Of a stretch of 21,779 bases of DNA, positions 1 through 6,653 are shown piece by piece. Origin of the DNA: a virus. Position 1 is the first letter of the stretch. Every line of letters starts with the position of its first letter. The stretch covers positions 1-21,779 of IMG/VR virus record IMGVR_UViG_3300030118_006426. One strand, written 5' to 3'. Below the pieces are notes generated by a model. It was not told where the DNA came from. It worked only from the letters and a program-made list of their open reading frames with translations, and did not search any database. Both the position numbers and the translations under genes were made by a program.

Positions 1-291
1 GTCTGCAATAGTTTGAGTATCTATACCCTGTCCTAAAACCAATCCAAAAAATGATAATCCACTGGGTGGGTTGGTTGTGAAAGTTATTGTGCTTGCTGCA
101 ATTGTATAATCTGTTCCTGGGTTCTGTACTACGCCACCAAGAGAAACAATTATTGCATTCGCACTTCCTGGAGAAACATTCTGCCCATTAACCTGTAAAG
201 TAAATGAAGCTGTGCCTCCATTAAACCCACTAGATATATCATCTACCTCTCTATTTTGTCCAGGATTAGGGGCTGATCCTATGTATGCCAT
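1..291 (-). CDS. Tail fibre/adhesin-like structural protein, 3' part cut by window edge
   Basis: The reading frame starts at the ATG at 291 and stays open to base 1, so only the N-terminal 97 residues are present. It begins MAYIGSAPNPGQNREVDDIS and continues with a serine/glycine/threonine-rich beta pattern (SFTLQVNG, IIVSLGGVVQNPG, ITFTTNPPSGLSFFG). The same order of motifs (Y-I-G near the N terminus, D-D-I-S-S-x-F-N-G, SxGGVxQ-P, FFGxxxxG) occurs in the protein at 17232-17924, so the two are paralogues. Proteins of this build are found in fibre clusters of marine phages and probably contribute to distal tail or fibre structure. The exact role is inferred. Confidence 0.75.
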   Translation of the reverse strand, partial: MAYIGSAPNPGQNREVDDISSGFNGGTASFTLQVNGQNVSPGSANAIIVSLGGVVQNPGTDYTIAASTITFTTNPPSGLSFFGLVLGQGIDTQTIAD

Positions 292-338
292 CTATTTTTC
301 TAATACTATGTTATAAATATTTTAAATTGACTAATCTT

Positions 339-704
339 CTAACTTGGTTTTGTAGGCCAAGTGACAGATGTTATGACTAACTCACCCTCTTCGTCTAACT
401 TTGGTGATGCACCAACAGGTAAATCTCTAAGAGCTTGTCTATAAGTTTTCCAATCTGCATCATTTGATAAAGTTATATCTCTAGATTGTGTCCAATCACA
501 ATTTGCTAATAATTTATCCCTTTCAACTCTTAAAAGTCTCATAGGTTCAGCATCATTTAATTCTTTTATCTTTGCTGTTACTTCACTCTCTGTTGGTTTA
601 GTATCAGAACTTTCCCACTCAAGACCATCATAGCTTGTTCCTCTTAGAGTATATTCGCTATTAGATTTCCAAACTAATAATGCTTCACTTATTGTATAAA
701 TCAT
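339..704 (-). CDS. Tail fibre assembly chaperone-like protein (Phage_tail_APC type)
   Basis: A 121-residue protein whose C-terminal half carries the recurring motif RDKLLANCDWTQSRD, then W-K-T-Y-R-Q-A-L-R-D-L-P and a terminal V-T-W-P-T-K-P-S. This R-D-x-L-L-x-x-x-D-W-T...YRxxLRDxP pattern is typical of the phage tail assembly chaperone family PF16778, which is usually encoded next to fibre genes and is thought to help fibre folding or assembly. A second copy of the pattern lies at 18003-18398. The start overlaps the stop of the upstream adhesin gene (701-1288) by 4 bases, so the two are probably translationally coupled and may work as a pair. Confidence 0.75.
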   Translation of the reverse strand: MIYTISEALLVWKSNSEYTLRGTSYDGLEWESSDTKPTESEVTAKIKELNDAEPMRLLRVERDKLLANCDWTQSRDITLSNDADWKTYRQALRDLPVGASPKLDEEGELVITSVTWPTKPS

Positions 705-1288
705 GCTTCTATCTCCATCAAAACTATTTCAGCAGGGTGGCCGTCACTATTGGCTCTAACAGCTGTACCCCCTCCTCCTACAGTTCTTGCTATTTGAGTT
801 GCATATGTATGTGTACCAGCTCCTGGTGAATCTTCAGCAACAATGGATGCTATACAACCAGAAGCGATGAAATATGATCCTGAACCAGGGCCACTTGTTA
901 CTACTGACCTCCCACCTGGACCAAAAACATTAGTATAAACACCAGATGTAATTCTAACAAGTTTTAATTGTCCAACAGAAAAACCAGTAGCATTATACTG
1001 TCTTGACTCTAGACATTGAGCTATAAATATTAAAACTTTATTAGCAGCAGTTAAAGTAATATTTGCTGTTAAACCTGTATCTGCAAAACCAGAAGAAGTT
1101 CTTTCAACTTGACTTGAAACTGTAGCATTAACAGTTTGAAGAACTTTTCCAGCAGATATATTTGTCAGTGATGCACCTGAAATAGCAGGTAATGCTCCTG
1201 AAAGCTTTGATGATGTCAAACCTACTATATCTGCATCAACAATACTTCCATCTACTGCGTCTATCAGCTGAGCTTTAGTTTGTGACAT
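701..1288 (-). CDS. Fibre/adhesin-like protein with C-terminal jelly-roll-like domain
   Basis: 195 residues. The N terminus (MSQTKAQLIDAVDGSIVDAD) resembles the linker that attaches many marine phage fibre proteins. The middle contains GKVLQTVNATVSSQ, which matches GKILQIVQKETTDS of the 160-residue protein at 16746-17228. Both proteins end in a nearly identical tail (I-V-L-M-E-I-E-A here, I-T-L-M-E-V-E-A there), so they are paralogues with the same beta-rich C-terminal domain. No enzymatic motif is seen. A role in the distal tail or receptor contact is inferred from similarity in build and from the chaperone gene that directly follows. Confidence 0.7.
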   Translation of the reverse strand: MSQTKAQLIDAVDGSIVDADIVGLTSSKLSGALPAISGASLTNISAGKVLQTVNATVSSQVERTSSGFADTGLTANITLTAANKVLIFIAQCLESRQYNATGFSVGQLKLVRITSGVYTNVFGPGGRSVVTSGPGSGSYFIASGCIASIVAEDSPGAGTHTYATQIARTVGGGGTAVRANSDGHPAEIVLMEIEA

Positions 1289-1326
1289 CTACACGTTATA
1301 TTATTTAAATTAATTTTAAACGCTCT

Positions 1327-1509
1327 TTATCTACGAATTCTTACTGTTTCTATCGCTGGTTTTCCTAATTCTTGTTCAAAATCTTGCTCTACTTCTAGAT
1401 CAGGAATATTTGTACCCGATTGACTATACAGACCTTTTTTTCTTATATAACCATCTACAAAACTTTTACCTCCATTTGCCATAACTGCTGGAAAATCATT
1501 ATCTCCCAT
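1327..1509 (-). CDS. Small hypothetical phage protein
   Basis: 60 residues, beginning MGDNDFPAVMANGGKS, acidic in the middle (DLEVEQDFEQELGKP) and ending in a basic ETVRIRR tail. Function not recognised. It lies one base downstream of the 80-residue gene at 1511-1753 and is probably expressed with it. An internal segment (IPDLEVEQ) loosely resembles IPDFTVDT in the small ORF at 8486-8647, but this is too short to claim homology. Confidence 0.55.
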   Translation of the reverse strand: MGDNDFPAVMANGGKSFVDGYIRKKGLYSQSGTNIPDLEVEQDFEQELGKPAIETVRIRR

Positions 1510-1510
1510 A

Positions 1511-1753
1511 TCAACGACCCATTCTACTTAAAAAATCAGTAACTCTATCTCCAACGGGTGTTTCCTGAGACTTTGCGTTTAGAGGATTTGTTTTTTCTGC
1601 TGCTTGTTTCATAGCATCAGCATAAGGAGCTGAAACAGCTTGCCCTTGCGTCGCATAGCCACCCGGTAATTTAGATTGTCTACGTGGATCTCCTAGATCA
1701 TTATCCATTTCTAATCCTGATTGATCAAATCCGGGAGAGAAAAAATTCGGCAT
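1511..1753 (-). CDS. Small hypothetical protein, first gene of a leftward unit
   Basis: 80 residues, polar, Gln/Ala-rich, beginning MPNFFSPGFDQSGLEMDNDL and ending DRVTDFLSRMGR. There is no membrane segment or recognised domain. It is the first minus-strand gene left of the non-coding control region 1754-2191, so its transcript should start there. A GATAAATA match on the minus strand at 1892-1899 resembles the T4-type late promoter but lies about 140 bases upstream. Function unknown; a minor virion or assembly role would fit the neighbours but cannot be shown. Confidence 0.55.
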   Translation of the reverse strand: MPNFFSPGFDQSGLEMDNDLGDPRRQSKLPGGYATQGQAVSAPYADAMKQAAEKTNPLNAKSQETPVGDRVTDFLSRMGR

Positions 1754-1891
1754 TTTATTAATTTTTTTACTTTTTACTATCTTATCATTTACAAAACTAT
1801 TGAGATTAGAAACAGATTGTATTTAATTTTTTATAAAAATGTACAACCAAAAACCTAACCCTACTTCTACTTTTTTTTAAATTAAATGACT

Positions 1892-1899
1892 TATTTATC
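1892..1899 (-). promoter_or_regulatory. Possible T4-type late promoter
   Basis: The minus strand reads GATAAATA here, matching the NATAAATA core of late promoters in T4-like phages. It points toward the structural-type genes at 1753 and beyond. In such AT-rich sequence a chance match is likely, and the distance to the first gene (about 140 bases) is long. Confidence 0.25.
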
Positions 1900-2137
1900 A
1901 TTTATTAGGTATGGTTAGTCAATTTTTTTATTCTTAATCTTTCAAAACCTTTCTCTCGTAGTCTTTTTACTATGAACACCCAAGTTTATAAAAAAAATAG
2001 CGGTTTTACTCGGCTACGTGTATGTTGAGGATAGAAAGAGAGTGTATATAAATTATTAAACAGTCACATACCTAACCTCACTCTCCTTAGAAGTAAATAA
2101 AATAGGCAAAAAAAATTTGGTTTTGGGTGTTCAATGA

Positions 2138-2166
2138 TTGCCATTGCTATGAAAGGGTTATATACT
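2138..2166 (+). promoter_or_regulatory. Sigma70-like promoter for the HNH-like gene
   Basis: TTGCCA at 2138-2143 and TATACT at 2161-2166 are separated by exactly 17 bases. Transcription would begin near 2173, leaving a leader of about 19 bases before the ATG at 2192. The right arm of the 11-base inverted repeat (2123-2133) lies just upstream of the -35 box. Host-type promoters of this kind drive early genes in T4-like phages, so early expression is inferred. Confidence 0.6.
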
Positions 2167-2191
2167 AAAAATCACACCACCCCCTACTTGC

Positions 2192-3328
2192 ATGCAAAAC
2201 GAAAATCCTTTCCTATACAATCTTTTGACTCCTTATGATCAAATAAAATTTGTAAATGCTTTTAAAACTGCCTTAAAAATAATTGGTAAGGAAAAATGTT
2301 GGTGTATGAAAAAAATAAAACACTCAGCATTCGAAGGCTTCAATACCAGTAAGAAGAATAAATTACAATATCAAGGTAAAGATGCAAGAGAGTTACTTTT
2401 ATATTTAACAGGTAGAAAAGCAAAAGATAATACACAAATAATAGTTAGAAAAGGATATTGTCAATCTCCTTATTGTCTCAACCCTGCTCATTATTATTGG
2501 GGAACAAGGAAAGATGTCGCTTATGAAAATGCCTCTGTAAGTGAAAATAGTATTGATACATTCTTAATAAGTAAATTAAGAAAGGAAAGTGAGAAAGGTA
2601 TCAGTAGTAGAAAATTATCAAAAATTTATAGACTTCCATATCATTCTGTAAGAAGAATCTGTTCTTATGAGACTTATGAAGATGCTGAAAATAGGAAAAA
2701 TAACTATAATGAAAAAGAAATATGGGATAATCTTGCAAAAATTTGTGAAAAAATATTTGTTTCTTTCCCAGAAGAATCAAAAAAATATAAATTAAATTTT
2801 CTCGTGAATCAACAACTTGAGTGTCCTTGGCATATAAAAAATACTGAATCCCACCAAGGTAATTTTGGAATTATGGGAGAATGTCTAGACTGCATGAAAG
2901 AAATAAAAAAAGGTAGATGTCTAGTAGATGTTAGAGAATTTGATTTTAAATGGTATTGGCAAGTAAAAAGATTTTGGGAACAAGTAGAAGTAAGGGATGA
3001 AGATTCATGCTGGCCTTGGAAAGGAGCAACAAGAAAAAATAATACGGAATCTACAGCTTATTTTCCATCTCCTTTTCATTCTGGTAAAACACAATCAGCA
3101 CCTAGAGTCGCTTTTTGGTTAAGTAGAGGTTATACAGGTAAATATCGAATATTTAGTAAAAATACATGTGAGTCATTTTGTTGTAATCCAAAACACCTGA
3201 CTATAAAGGAATTAAAGGATTATGAAGATCCAAAAAAAATTACCTCGATTAAACTAAGTCATGACAACATATTTGAATATTACAAAAATAGACAAAAACT
3301 TAACTGCCAAAAATGTCCAGATTCTTAA
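2192..3328 (+). CDS. Double HNH-like domain protein with central HTH, probably DNA-binding
   Basis: 378 residues. The N-terminal domain has C36-W37, then C90-x4-C95 followed by L-N-P-A-H100 and G-T at 104, as in HNH_3-type homing endonucleases. The C-terminal domain repeats this with CWPWKGATR (273-281), APRVAFWL (303-310) and C326ESFCCNPKH335. In both copies the His normally found two residues before the first Cys is replaced (G88 and N324), so catalysis is doubtful. Between them lie a helix-turn-helix-like segment (about 136-157, KGISSRKLSKIYRLPYHSVR) and a possible zinc knuckle, C211PWH214 with C231LDC234. It could be a regulator built from an HNH scaffold or a diverged homing endonuclease. 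No clear Shine-Dalgarno precedes the ATG; a promoter is at 2138-2166. Confidence 0.65.
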   Translation: MQNENPFLYNLLTPYDQIKFVNAFKTALKIIGKEKCWCMKKIKHSAFEGFNTSKKNKLQYQGKDARELLLYLTGRKAKDNTQIIVRKGYCQSPYCLNPAHYYWGTRKDVAYENASVSENSIDTFLISKLRKESEKGISSRKLSKIYRLPYHSVRRICSYETYEDAENRKNNYNEKEIWDNLAKICEKIFVSFPEESKKYKLNFLVNQQLECPWHIKNTESHQGNFGIMGECLDCMKEIKKGRCLVDVREFDFKWYWQVKRFWEQVEVRDEDSCWPWKGATRKNNTESTAYFPSPFHSGKTQSAPRVAFWLSRGYTGKYRIFSKNTCESFCCNPKHLTIKELKDYEDPKKITSIKLSHDNIFEYYKNRQKLNCQKCPDS

Positions 3329-3987
3329 CAACAATACCAAGTAATACAGGATTTGTTAATCTGCAAAGAGTTCATGCGTATCCTACAGGAGGTTCTGGTC
3401 CAACAGCTTACGGTCCTACATCTTACTATGGATCAGATCCCTTACCTGCAGAGCAAGGAGATAATTTAAATAATCCCATTGATTTAGGTGATTTTTCATC
3501 AATATTTAAAACATTTGAAATAAAAAATACACATGGCGGCCTTACTAGAAAACAATCAACATTTTATAAATTAAATTTATTAATACCCCGAACAGTTCAG
3601 TTCACTCAAAATTTTTCACAGTTTTCATATGAAGAAAACACAAATAAAAACACCTTATTAGCTTTTTATAGAATACATGAAGATGGAAGAAGAGAAGAAC
3701 TTCCTATAAATGATCAAGGATATGTTCATAAAGAGAGTGCTATTGATTACTTAGAAGATGATACAGGAGGTTTAATACTCGATTATCCACAAACCACTTT
3801 AGATAAAGGTATCTATTTAATTTTAATTACAAATGATATTAGATATCTAGAAACTAATTACTCTATAAGTATAAATGTCTCAGTTCTCGATTGGCGTTTT
3901 ATAAGAGAGGAGCCTACAGAATTAATAAATTTTGGTCTTATTACAGATACTGCTGAGTCTTTACTTGATTTTGGATCTTTAATCTAA
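3313..3987 (+). CDS. Beta-rich, possibly PPC-like phage protein
   Basis: 224 residues; the ATG at 3313 lies inside the end of the HNH-like gene (16-base overlap), suggesting translational coupling. The N terminus is Gly/Pro/Tyr-rich (residues 21-48). The core shows a pattern like pre-peptidase C-terminal (PPC) beta-sandwich domains: N-P-I-D-L-G, then STFYKLNLLIPRTVQFT, LLAFYRIHEDGRRE, and LDKGIYLILIT followed by YSISINVSV. There is no signal peptide and no catalytic motif. A virion or particle-associated role is likely from the composition but unproven. Its stop codon overlaps that of the convergent gene at 3984-4574 in a shared CTAA. Confidence 0.6.
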   Translation: MSRFLTTIPSNTGFVNLQRVHAYPTGGSGPTAYGPTSYYGSDPLPAEQGDNLNNPIDLGDFSSIFKTFEIKNTHGGLTRKQSTFYKLNLLIPRTVQFTQNFSQFSYEENTNKNTLLAFYRIHEDGRREELPINDQGYVHKESAIDYLEDDTGGLILDYPQTTLDKGIYLILITNDIRYLETNYSISINVSVLDWRFIREEPTELINFGLITDTAESLLDFGSLI

Positions 3988-4574
3988 ACAATATCCATTT
4001 TACCAGTTTCTGGGTTATATCTCTTAGGTAATAACTCTTTAGGGTCTTGTTTAGCAAATGATGGATCTTTAGTTATAGTTGCTGATGGTCTTCCTTTTGT
4101 TTTTGCTAAGTTGACAGCAGCTAAATATTCTGACTTTGCTAAATCTAGATTTTTTTTAGCAGCTTCCTTTACAAAATCTAATTGACTTTTAGGAGTTGTA
4201 GCTGGAGCTGTCGAAGAACCAGTTGTTTGTGCGATAGTCTGCCCTGATTTTTGTTCAAAAGATCCTGGAGTTGACCTAATATCAAAAGGTCTTGGAGTTG
4301 TCTGAAAACTAGTATCAGGTGTGTTTTTTGGTAAAGAAGCTAAATAAGAAGCTGCTTCATTAAGTCTTATACCAGCCTGTCTTGCCCCTATTTGTGAAGG
4401 TGTACCAACTTCGTCATATCTTTGATCCTGAATTTTTCCTGTTTCTTTCTCTATCCTGCCCATCTGTTCAGCTAAGTCTTTAAAACTCTTTTCAGGTATT
4501 ACTGATTGAAACTGCTGAGGTTGTGTCTGAGCAGGCATTATTACAGTTGGAGGTGATGGTTTGTTTCTGCCCAC
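3984..4574 (-). CDS. Pro/Gln/Thr-rich hypothetical protein, probably virion-associated
   Basis: 196 residues from a GTG at 4574 (MGRNKPSPPTVIMPAQTQPQ). The N terminus is proline/glutamine-rich, followed by a predicted helix (KSFKDLAEQMGRIEKETGK), a low-complexity Thr/Ser/Pro stretch around 85-130, and a second charged helix (DFVKEAAKKNLDLAKSEYLA). The C terminus is ELLPKRYNPETGKMDIV. No enzyme motif. The disordered-helix-disordered layout is common in minor virion and scaffolding-like phage proteins. It follows the 43-residue membrane gene by 2 bases and converges on 3313-3987 with overlapping stops. Confidence 0.6.
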   Translation of the reverse strand: MGRNKPSPPTVIMPAQTQPQQFQSVIPEKSFKDLAEQMGRIEKETGKIQDQRYDEVGTPSQIGARQAGIRLNEAASYLASLPKNTPDTSFQTTPRPFDIRSTPGSFEQKSGQTIAQTTGSSTAPATTPKSQLDFVKEAAKKNLDLAKSEYLAAVNLAKTKGRPSATITKDPSFAKQDPKELLPKRYNPETGKMDIV

Positions 4575-4576
4575 TT

Positions 4577-4708
4577 TTACTTTTTAAATCTAACTTCTAT
4601 ATAGATTCTATCTGAAACAAACTCATATAAGTGTGTGCTACCTATCCAAGCCATAGGAACAAAAATTAAAAGTAAAATTAATTCAGCATAAGTAATTGGA
4701 CGACGCAT
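4577..4708 (-). CDS. Small single-pass membrane protein (43 aa)
   Basis: An ATG at 4708 opens a 43-codon frame: MRRPITYAELILLLIFVPMA continuing WIGSTHLYEF and ending in a charged VRFKK. Residues 9-23 form one hydrophobic helix after a positively charged start, so an inner-membrane peptide with its N terminus in the cytoplasm is predicted. An AGAAAGG element lies about a dozen bases upstream, and a sigma70-like promoter (TTGAAA-17-TAACAT) sits at 4733-4761. The gene stops 2 bases before the next one. Function unknown; holin-like or host-membrane roles are possible but unsupported. Confidence 0.6.
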   Translation of the reverse strand: MRRPITYAELILLLIFVPMAWIGSTHLYEFVSDRIYIEVRFKK

Positions 4709-4732
4709 GATAAAAATAGCCTTTCTAAAACG

Positions 4733-4761
4733 ATGTTAGCCAAAATTGGGAAGATTTTCAA
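4733..4761 (-). promoter_or_regulatory. Sigma70-like promoter, leftward
   Basis: On the minus strand TTGAAA (4761-4756) is followed after 17 bases by TAACAT (4738-4733). Transcription would begin around 4726, about 18 bases before the ATG of the 43-residue membrane gene. The -10 lies in the left arm of the inverted repeat 4733-4740/4768-4775. Confidence 0.5.
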
Positions 4762-4775
4762 AAGTGAGCTAACAT
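4733..4775. repeat. Inverted repeat placing a -10-like TAACAT on both strands
   Basis: ATGTTAGC (4733-4740) and GCTAACAT (4768-4775) form a perfect 8-base inverted repeat with a 27-base spacer. The spacer contains AAAAT...ATTTT, which could extend a hairpin. On the plus strand the right arm gives TAACAT at 4770-4775, with TTGGGA 18 bases upstream (4746-4751). The site may therefore be a symmetric divergent promoter/operator. Confidence 0.5.
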
Positions 4776-5402
4776 TTGAAAAGATATGATCCTCAAATGC
4801 CAGTAGAAATAACAGAGGATTGGCTAGATATCTTAGATACTACAAATTACGCTCCTCTAAAAGATCCAGATAATACATATCAAAGTTATAGATTTAAAAA
4901 TTTAGACATAAATTCAGTAACTACAAAAAATTTTAGAAAAAAATTATGTGACTCTTTGATAGAACAAGTAGAGATATTTATTCCTCCATCAGGAAGCTTC
5001 ACTAATCCTGATTTAAGAAGGTATTTAGAGTTAATTTCAGGATATGAAACAAGCACAACTGATTTAGTACTGGGTCTTTCATTAGCTGATCAAATAAGAA
5101 TTACATTTAGTGATATGAAAACCAGCACTATTTGTGATAGATATCCTGATATTAATCTTGCTGAAAAACGTAGATATAGATGTGTAGCTGAATATTTAAT
5201 TCGACAAGGAGAACTAACAAAATTAAGAGATGAAAACGGAAAATTAATAAAAAAAATTGGAAATATGCAAAAAGCAGTAGTTTTATACAGACCCTTACCT
5301 AAATTATTAGAAACTTTAAGAAAATCAGGCTTAGGAAAATTTGTTAAAATTGACAAAAAGTTAAAAAATGATAACAATGTAGAAGCAGCTAAAACTAAAT
5401 GA
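4776..5402 (+). CDS. Hypothetical protein, first gene of a rightward operon
   Basis: Up to 208 residues from a TTG at 4776; the in-frame ATG at 4797 (MPVEITEDWLDIL) is more likely if transcription starts near 4782 from the plus-strand -10 at 4770-4775. The protein is charged. Its C-terminal part (about 125-195: AEKRRYRCVAEYLIRQGELT, then NGKLIKKIGNM and LLETLRKSGLGKFVKIDKKL) is helical and basic, and could be a winged-helix or other nucleic-acid-binding segment. I do not recognise a family. Its stop overlaps the next start in ATGA, indicating coupling with 5399-5806. Confidence 0.65.
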   Translation: MKRYDPQMPVEITEDWLDILDTTNYAPLKDPDNTYQSYRFKNLDINSVTTKNFRKKLCDSLIEQVEIFIPPSGSFTNPDLRRYLELISGYETSTTDLVLGLSLADQIRITFSDMKTSTICDRYPDINLAEKRRYRCVAEYLIRQGELTKLRDENGKLIKKIGNMQKAVVLYRPLPKLLETLRKSGLGKFVKIDKKLKNDNNVEAAKTK

Positions 5403-5806
5403 CAAGTAGAAGAAGTGAATTACTCAAAAAGTTAATTGGATCTGTTACTGGTGAAGATGAGGCTAAACTTTTTAAATTAACTATAGAAAGAATCTGTGCC
5501 GATATGTGCGAATATTACTACAAGTTTTATCATAATGATGGCCCAGGGGCTCTAGTTTATGTTCCTGATCATGAAGATGAGAAAAAAACTATGTTTTATT
5601 TAACGGTAAGCAACTTAATAACAGCCGTTGATGACCTTAATAAACGAGAAATGGATGGTGCTGCGGATGTTATGAAGCAAGCAATTAATCGAGCAGAGGC
5701 ACTTGATCCCGATAAAGAAGCACTATTTATTATTCAAGATAAAAAACAAATGTCTTTGGTACATTACAAAATTGATAATGAAGGTGCAAGCTTTATACAA
5801 ATGTGA
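5399..5806 (+). CDS. Hypothetical acidic helical protein
   Basis: 135 residues (MTSRRSELLKKLIGSVTGED). Mostly helical and acidic, with aromatic MCEYYYKFYHNDGPG around 36-50 and VSNLITAVDDLNKREMDGAA around 70-89. No domain is recognised. It starts in an ATGA overlap with the upstream gene and ends in a GTGA overlap with the Dam-like gene, so the three genes form one translationally coupled unit. The context suggests a partner or accessory to the following Dam-like protein, but that is inference only. Confidence 0.65.
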   Translation: MTSRRSELLKKLIGSVTGEDEAKLFKLTIERICADMCEYYYKFYHNDGPGALVYVPDHEDEKKTMFYLTVSNLITAVDDLNKREMDGAADVMKQAINRAEALDPDKEALFIIQDKKQMSLVHYKIDNEGASFIQM

Positions 5807-6408
5807 CACAAAAGCCATATTTATCAAAACAAATACATGAATTATCTGATGATTGGCTTACTCCTTGTGAATATTTACCTTACATAGATGCTCTTTTAGG
5901 TGATATTGATTTAGATCCCTGCTCAACTCACAGTGCAAATGTTGAGTTTTTACGTGCAAAAAAAATATATACTCCTAAAGAAGATGGATTAAATATTGAT
6001 GAACCGTGGACTGGGACGGTATATTTATTTCCACCTACAATAGGTCGGTGTTCTTTTTCTAAAGAAAGAAAAACATGGAGATGGAGTGTTACAGCTGGGA
6101 CAGGTGCTAAAGCTCCTAGTGTAATTTGGTTTAGAAAATTAGTTAAAGAATGGAAATTACGTAATATTCGTGAAGCTTTGTTTTATAGTACTTATCCTGA
6201 AATGATGAGAATATGTCCTGAAATATGGGATTATCCTATGTGCTTCCCCACCAATAGAGCTAATCTCATACATGGCAAAGGGCTTTATACATTACAATCA
6301 CCAGTATATTGGGGATATTTTATCTATTTACCTAAGTCAGATTTTGGATTTCAACAAATAGATAAATTTAAATATATTTTTTCACACATAGGTAAAGTTG
6401 TAGGTTAA
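5803..6408 (+). CDS. Phage Dam-like N6-adenine methyltransferase homologue, altered catalytic motif
   Basis: 201 residues from a GTG at 5803 (GTGA overlap with the previous stop). Features of the phage Dam family (PF05869): DDWLTPCEYLPYIDALLGDI (16-35), then DLDPCS (36-41), A52 and YTPKEDGL (56-63), and W69-T-G-T-V. Where family members carry the catalytic N/D-P-P-Y, this protein has F76-P-P-T79. The following region (GRCSFSKERKTWRWSVTAG, about 81-99) replaces the usual short loop. The SAM-binding half looks intact, so the protein may bind SAM but have altered or lost methyl transfer to adenine. It would act on phage or host DNA. Its stop overlaps that of the convergent gene at 6405-6629 in a shared TTAA. 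Confidence 0.6.
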   Translation: MTQKPYLSKQIHELSDDWLTPCEYLPYIDALLGDIDLDPCSTHSANVEFLRAKKIYTPKEDGLNIDEPWTGTVYLFPPTIGRCSFSKERKTWRWSVTAGTGAKAPSVIWFRKLVKEWKLRNIREALFYSTYPEMMRICPEIWDYPMCFPTNRANLIHGKGLYTLQSPVYWGYFIYLPKSDFGFQQIDKFKYIFSHIGKVVG

Positions 6409-6629
6409 TTATCTCTTGGAAATTCTTGATCTTTAATAGATGCAGGATCAGGAAAACCACTGTCATTTAAGTTATTTACAAAAGATCTTAAAAAATTTTT
6501 ACTAGAATTATCATCCACTCCTGGACGTACTCCTCGTCGTCTTTTACTTATATCTGTTTTAGGATTCAATGACTTATAGAACCTATAACGATTGTCAACG
6601 TCGTAACTGCTAGTAAACTGAGGTTTCAT
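6405..6629 (-). CDS. Small basic hypothetical protein
   Basis: 74 residues (MKPQFTSSYDVDNRYRFYKS), with a basic cluster ISKRRRGVRPG in the middle and a C terminus ending FPRDN. No recognised domain. The start lies 24 bases from the divergent gene at 6654, and the 3' end overlaps the Dam-like gene by 4 bases tail-to-tail. It is an isolated minus-strand gene inside an otherwise plus-strand segment. Confidence 0.5.
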   Translation of the reverse strand: MKPQFTSSYDVDNRYRFYKSLNPKTDISKRRRGVRPGVDDNSSKNFLRSFVNNLNDSGFPDPASIKDQEFPRDN

Positions 6630-6653
6630 AGGCTTATTCTACGAGGGATTAAC

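Larger units (their letters stand above)
1754..2191. promoter_or_regulatory. Divergent non-coding control region with inverted repeats
   Basis: 438 bases without a convincing ORF separate leftward genes (start 1753) from the rightward gene (start 2192). Inverted repeats seen: TGAACACCCAA (1973-1983) with TTGGGTGTTCA (2123-2133); TTAGGTATG (1905-1913) with CATACCTAA (2067-2075); and AAAGAGAGTG (2035-2044) with CACTCTCCTT (2079-2088, one mismatch). ACCTAACC occurs directly repeated at 1853-1860 and 2070-2077. This density of paired sites suggests operators or structured RNA. It is the largest non-coding stretch in the window. Confidence 0.6.

Noticed and set aside
312-319. Perfect TATAAATA on the plus strand
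   Set aside because: Resembles a T4 late promoter, but it points rightward into minus-strand genes; chance match in AT-rich sequence is likelier.
5090-5377. 95-codon minus-strand ORF
   Set aside because: Lies fully antisense to the coupled gene 4776-5402; its Phe/Leu/Ser-rich product is what the AT-rich opposite strand yields.
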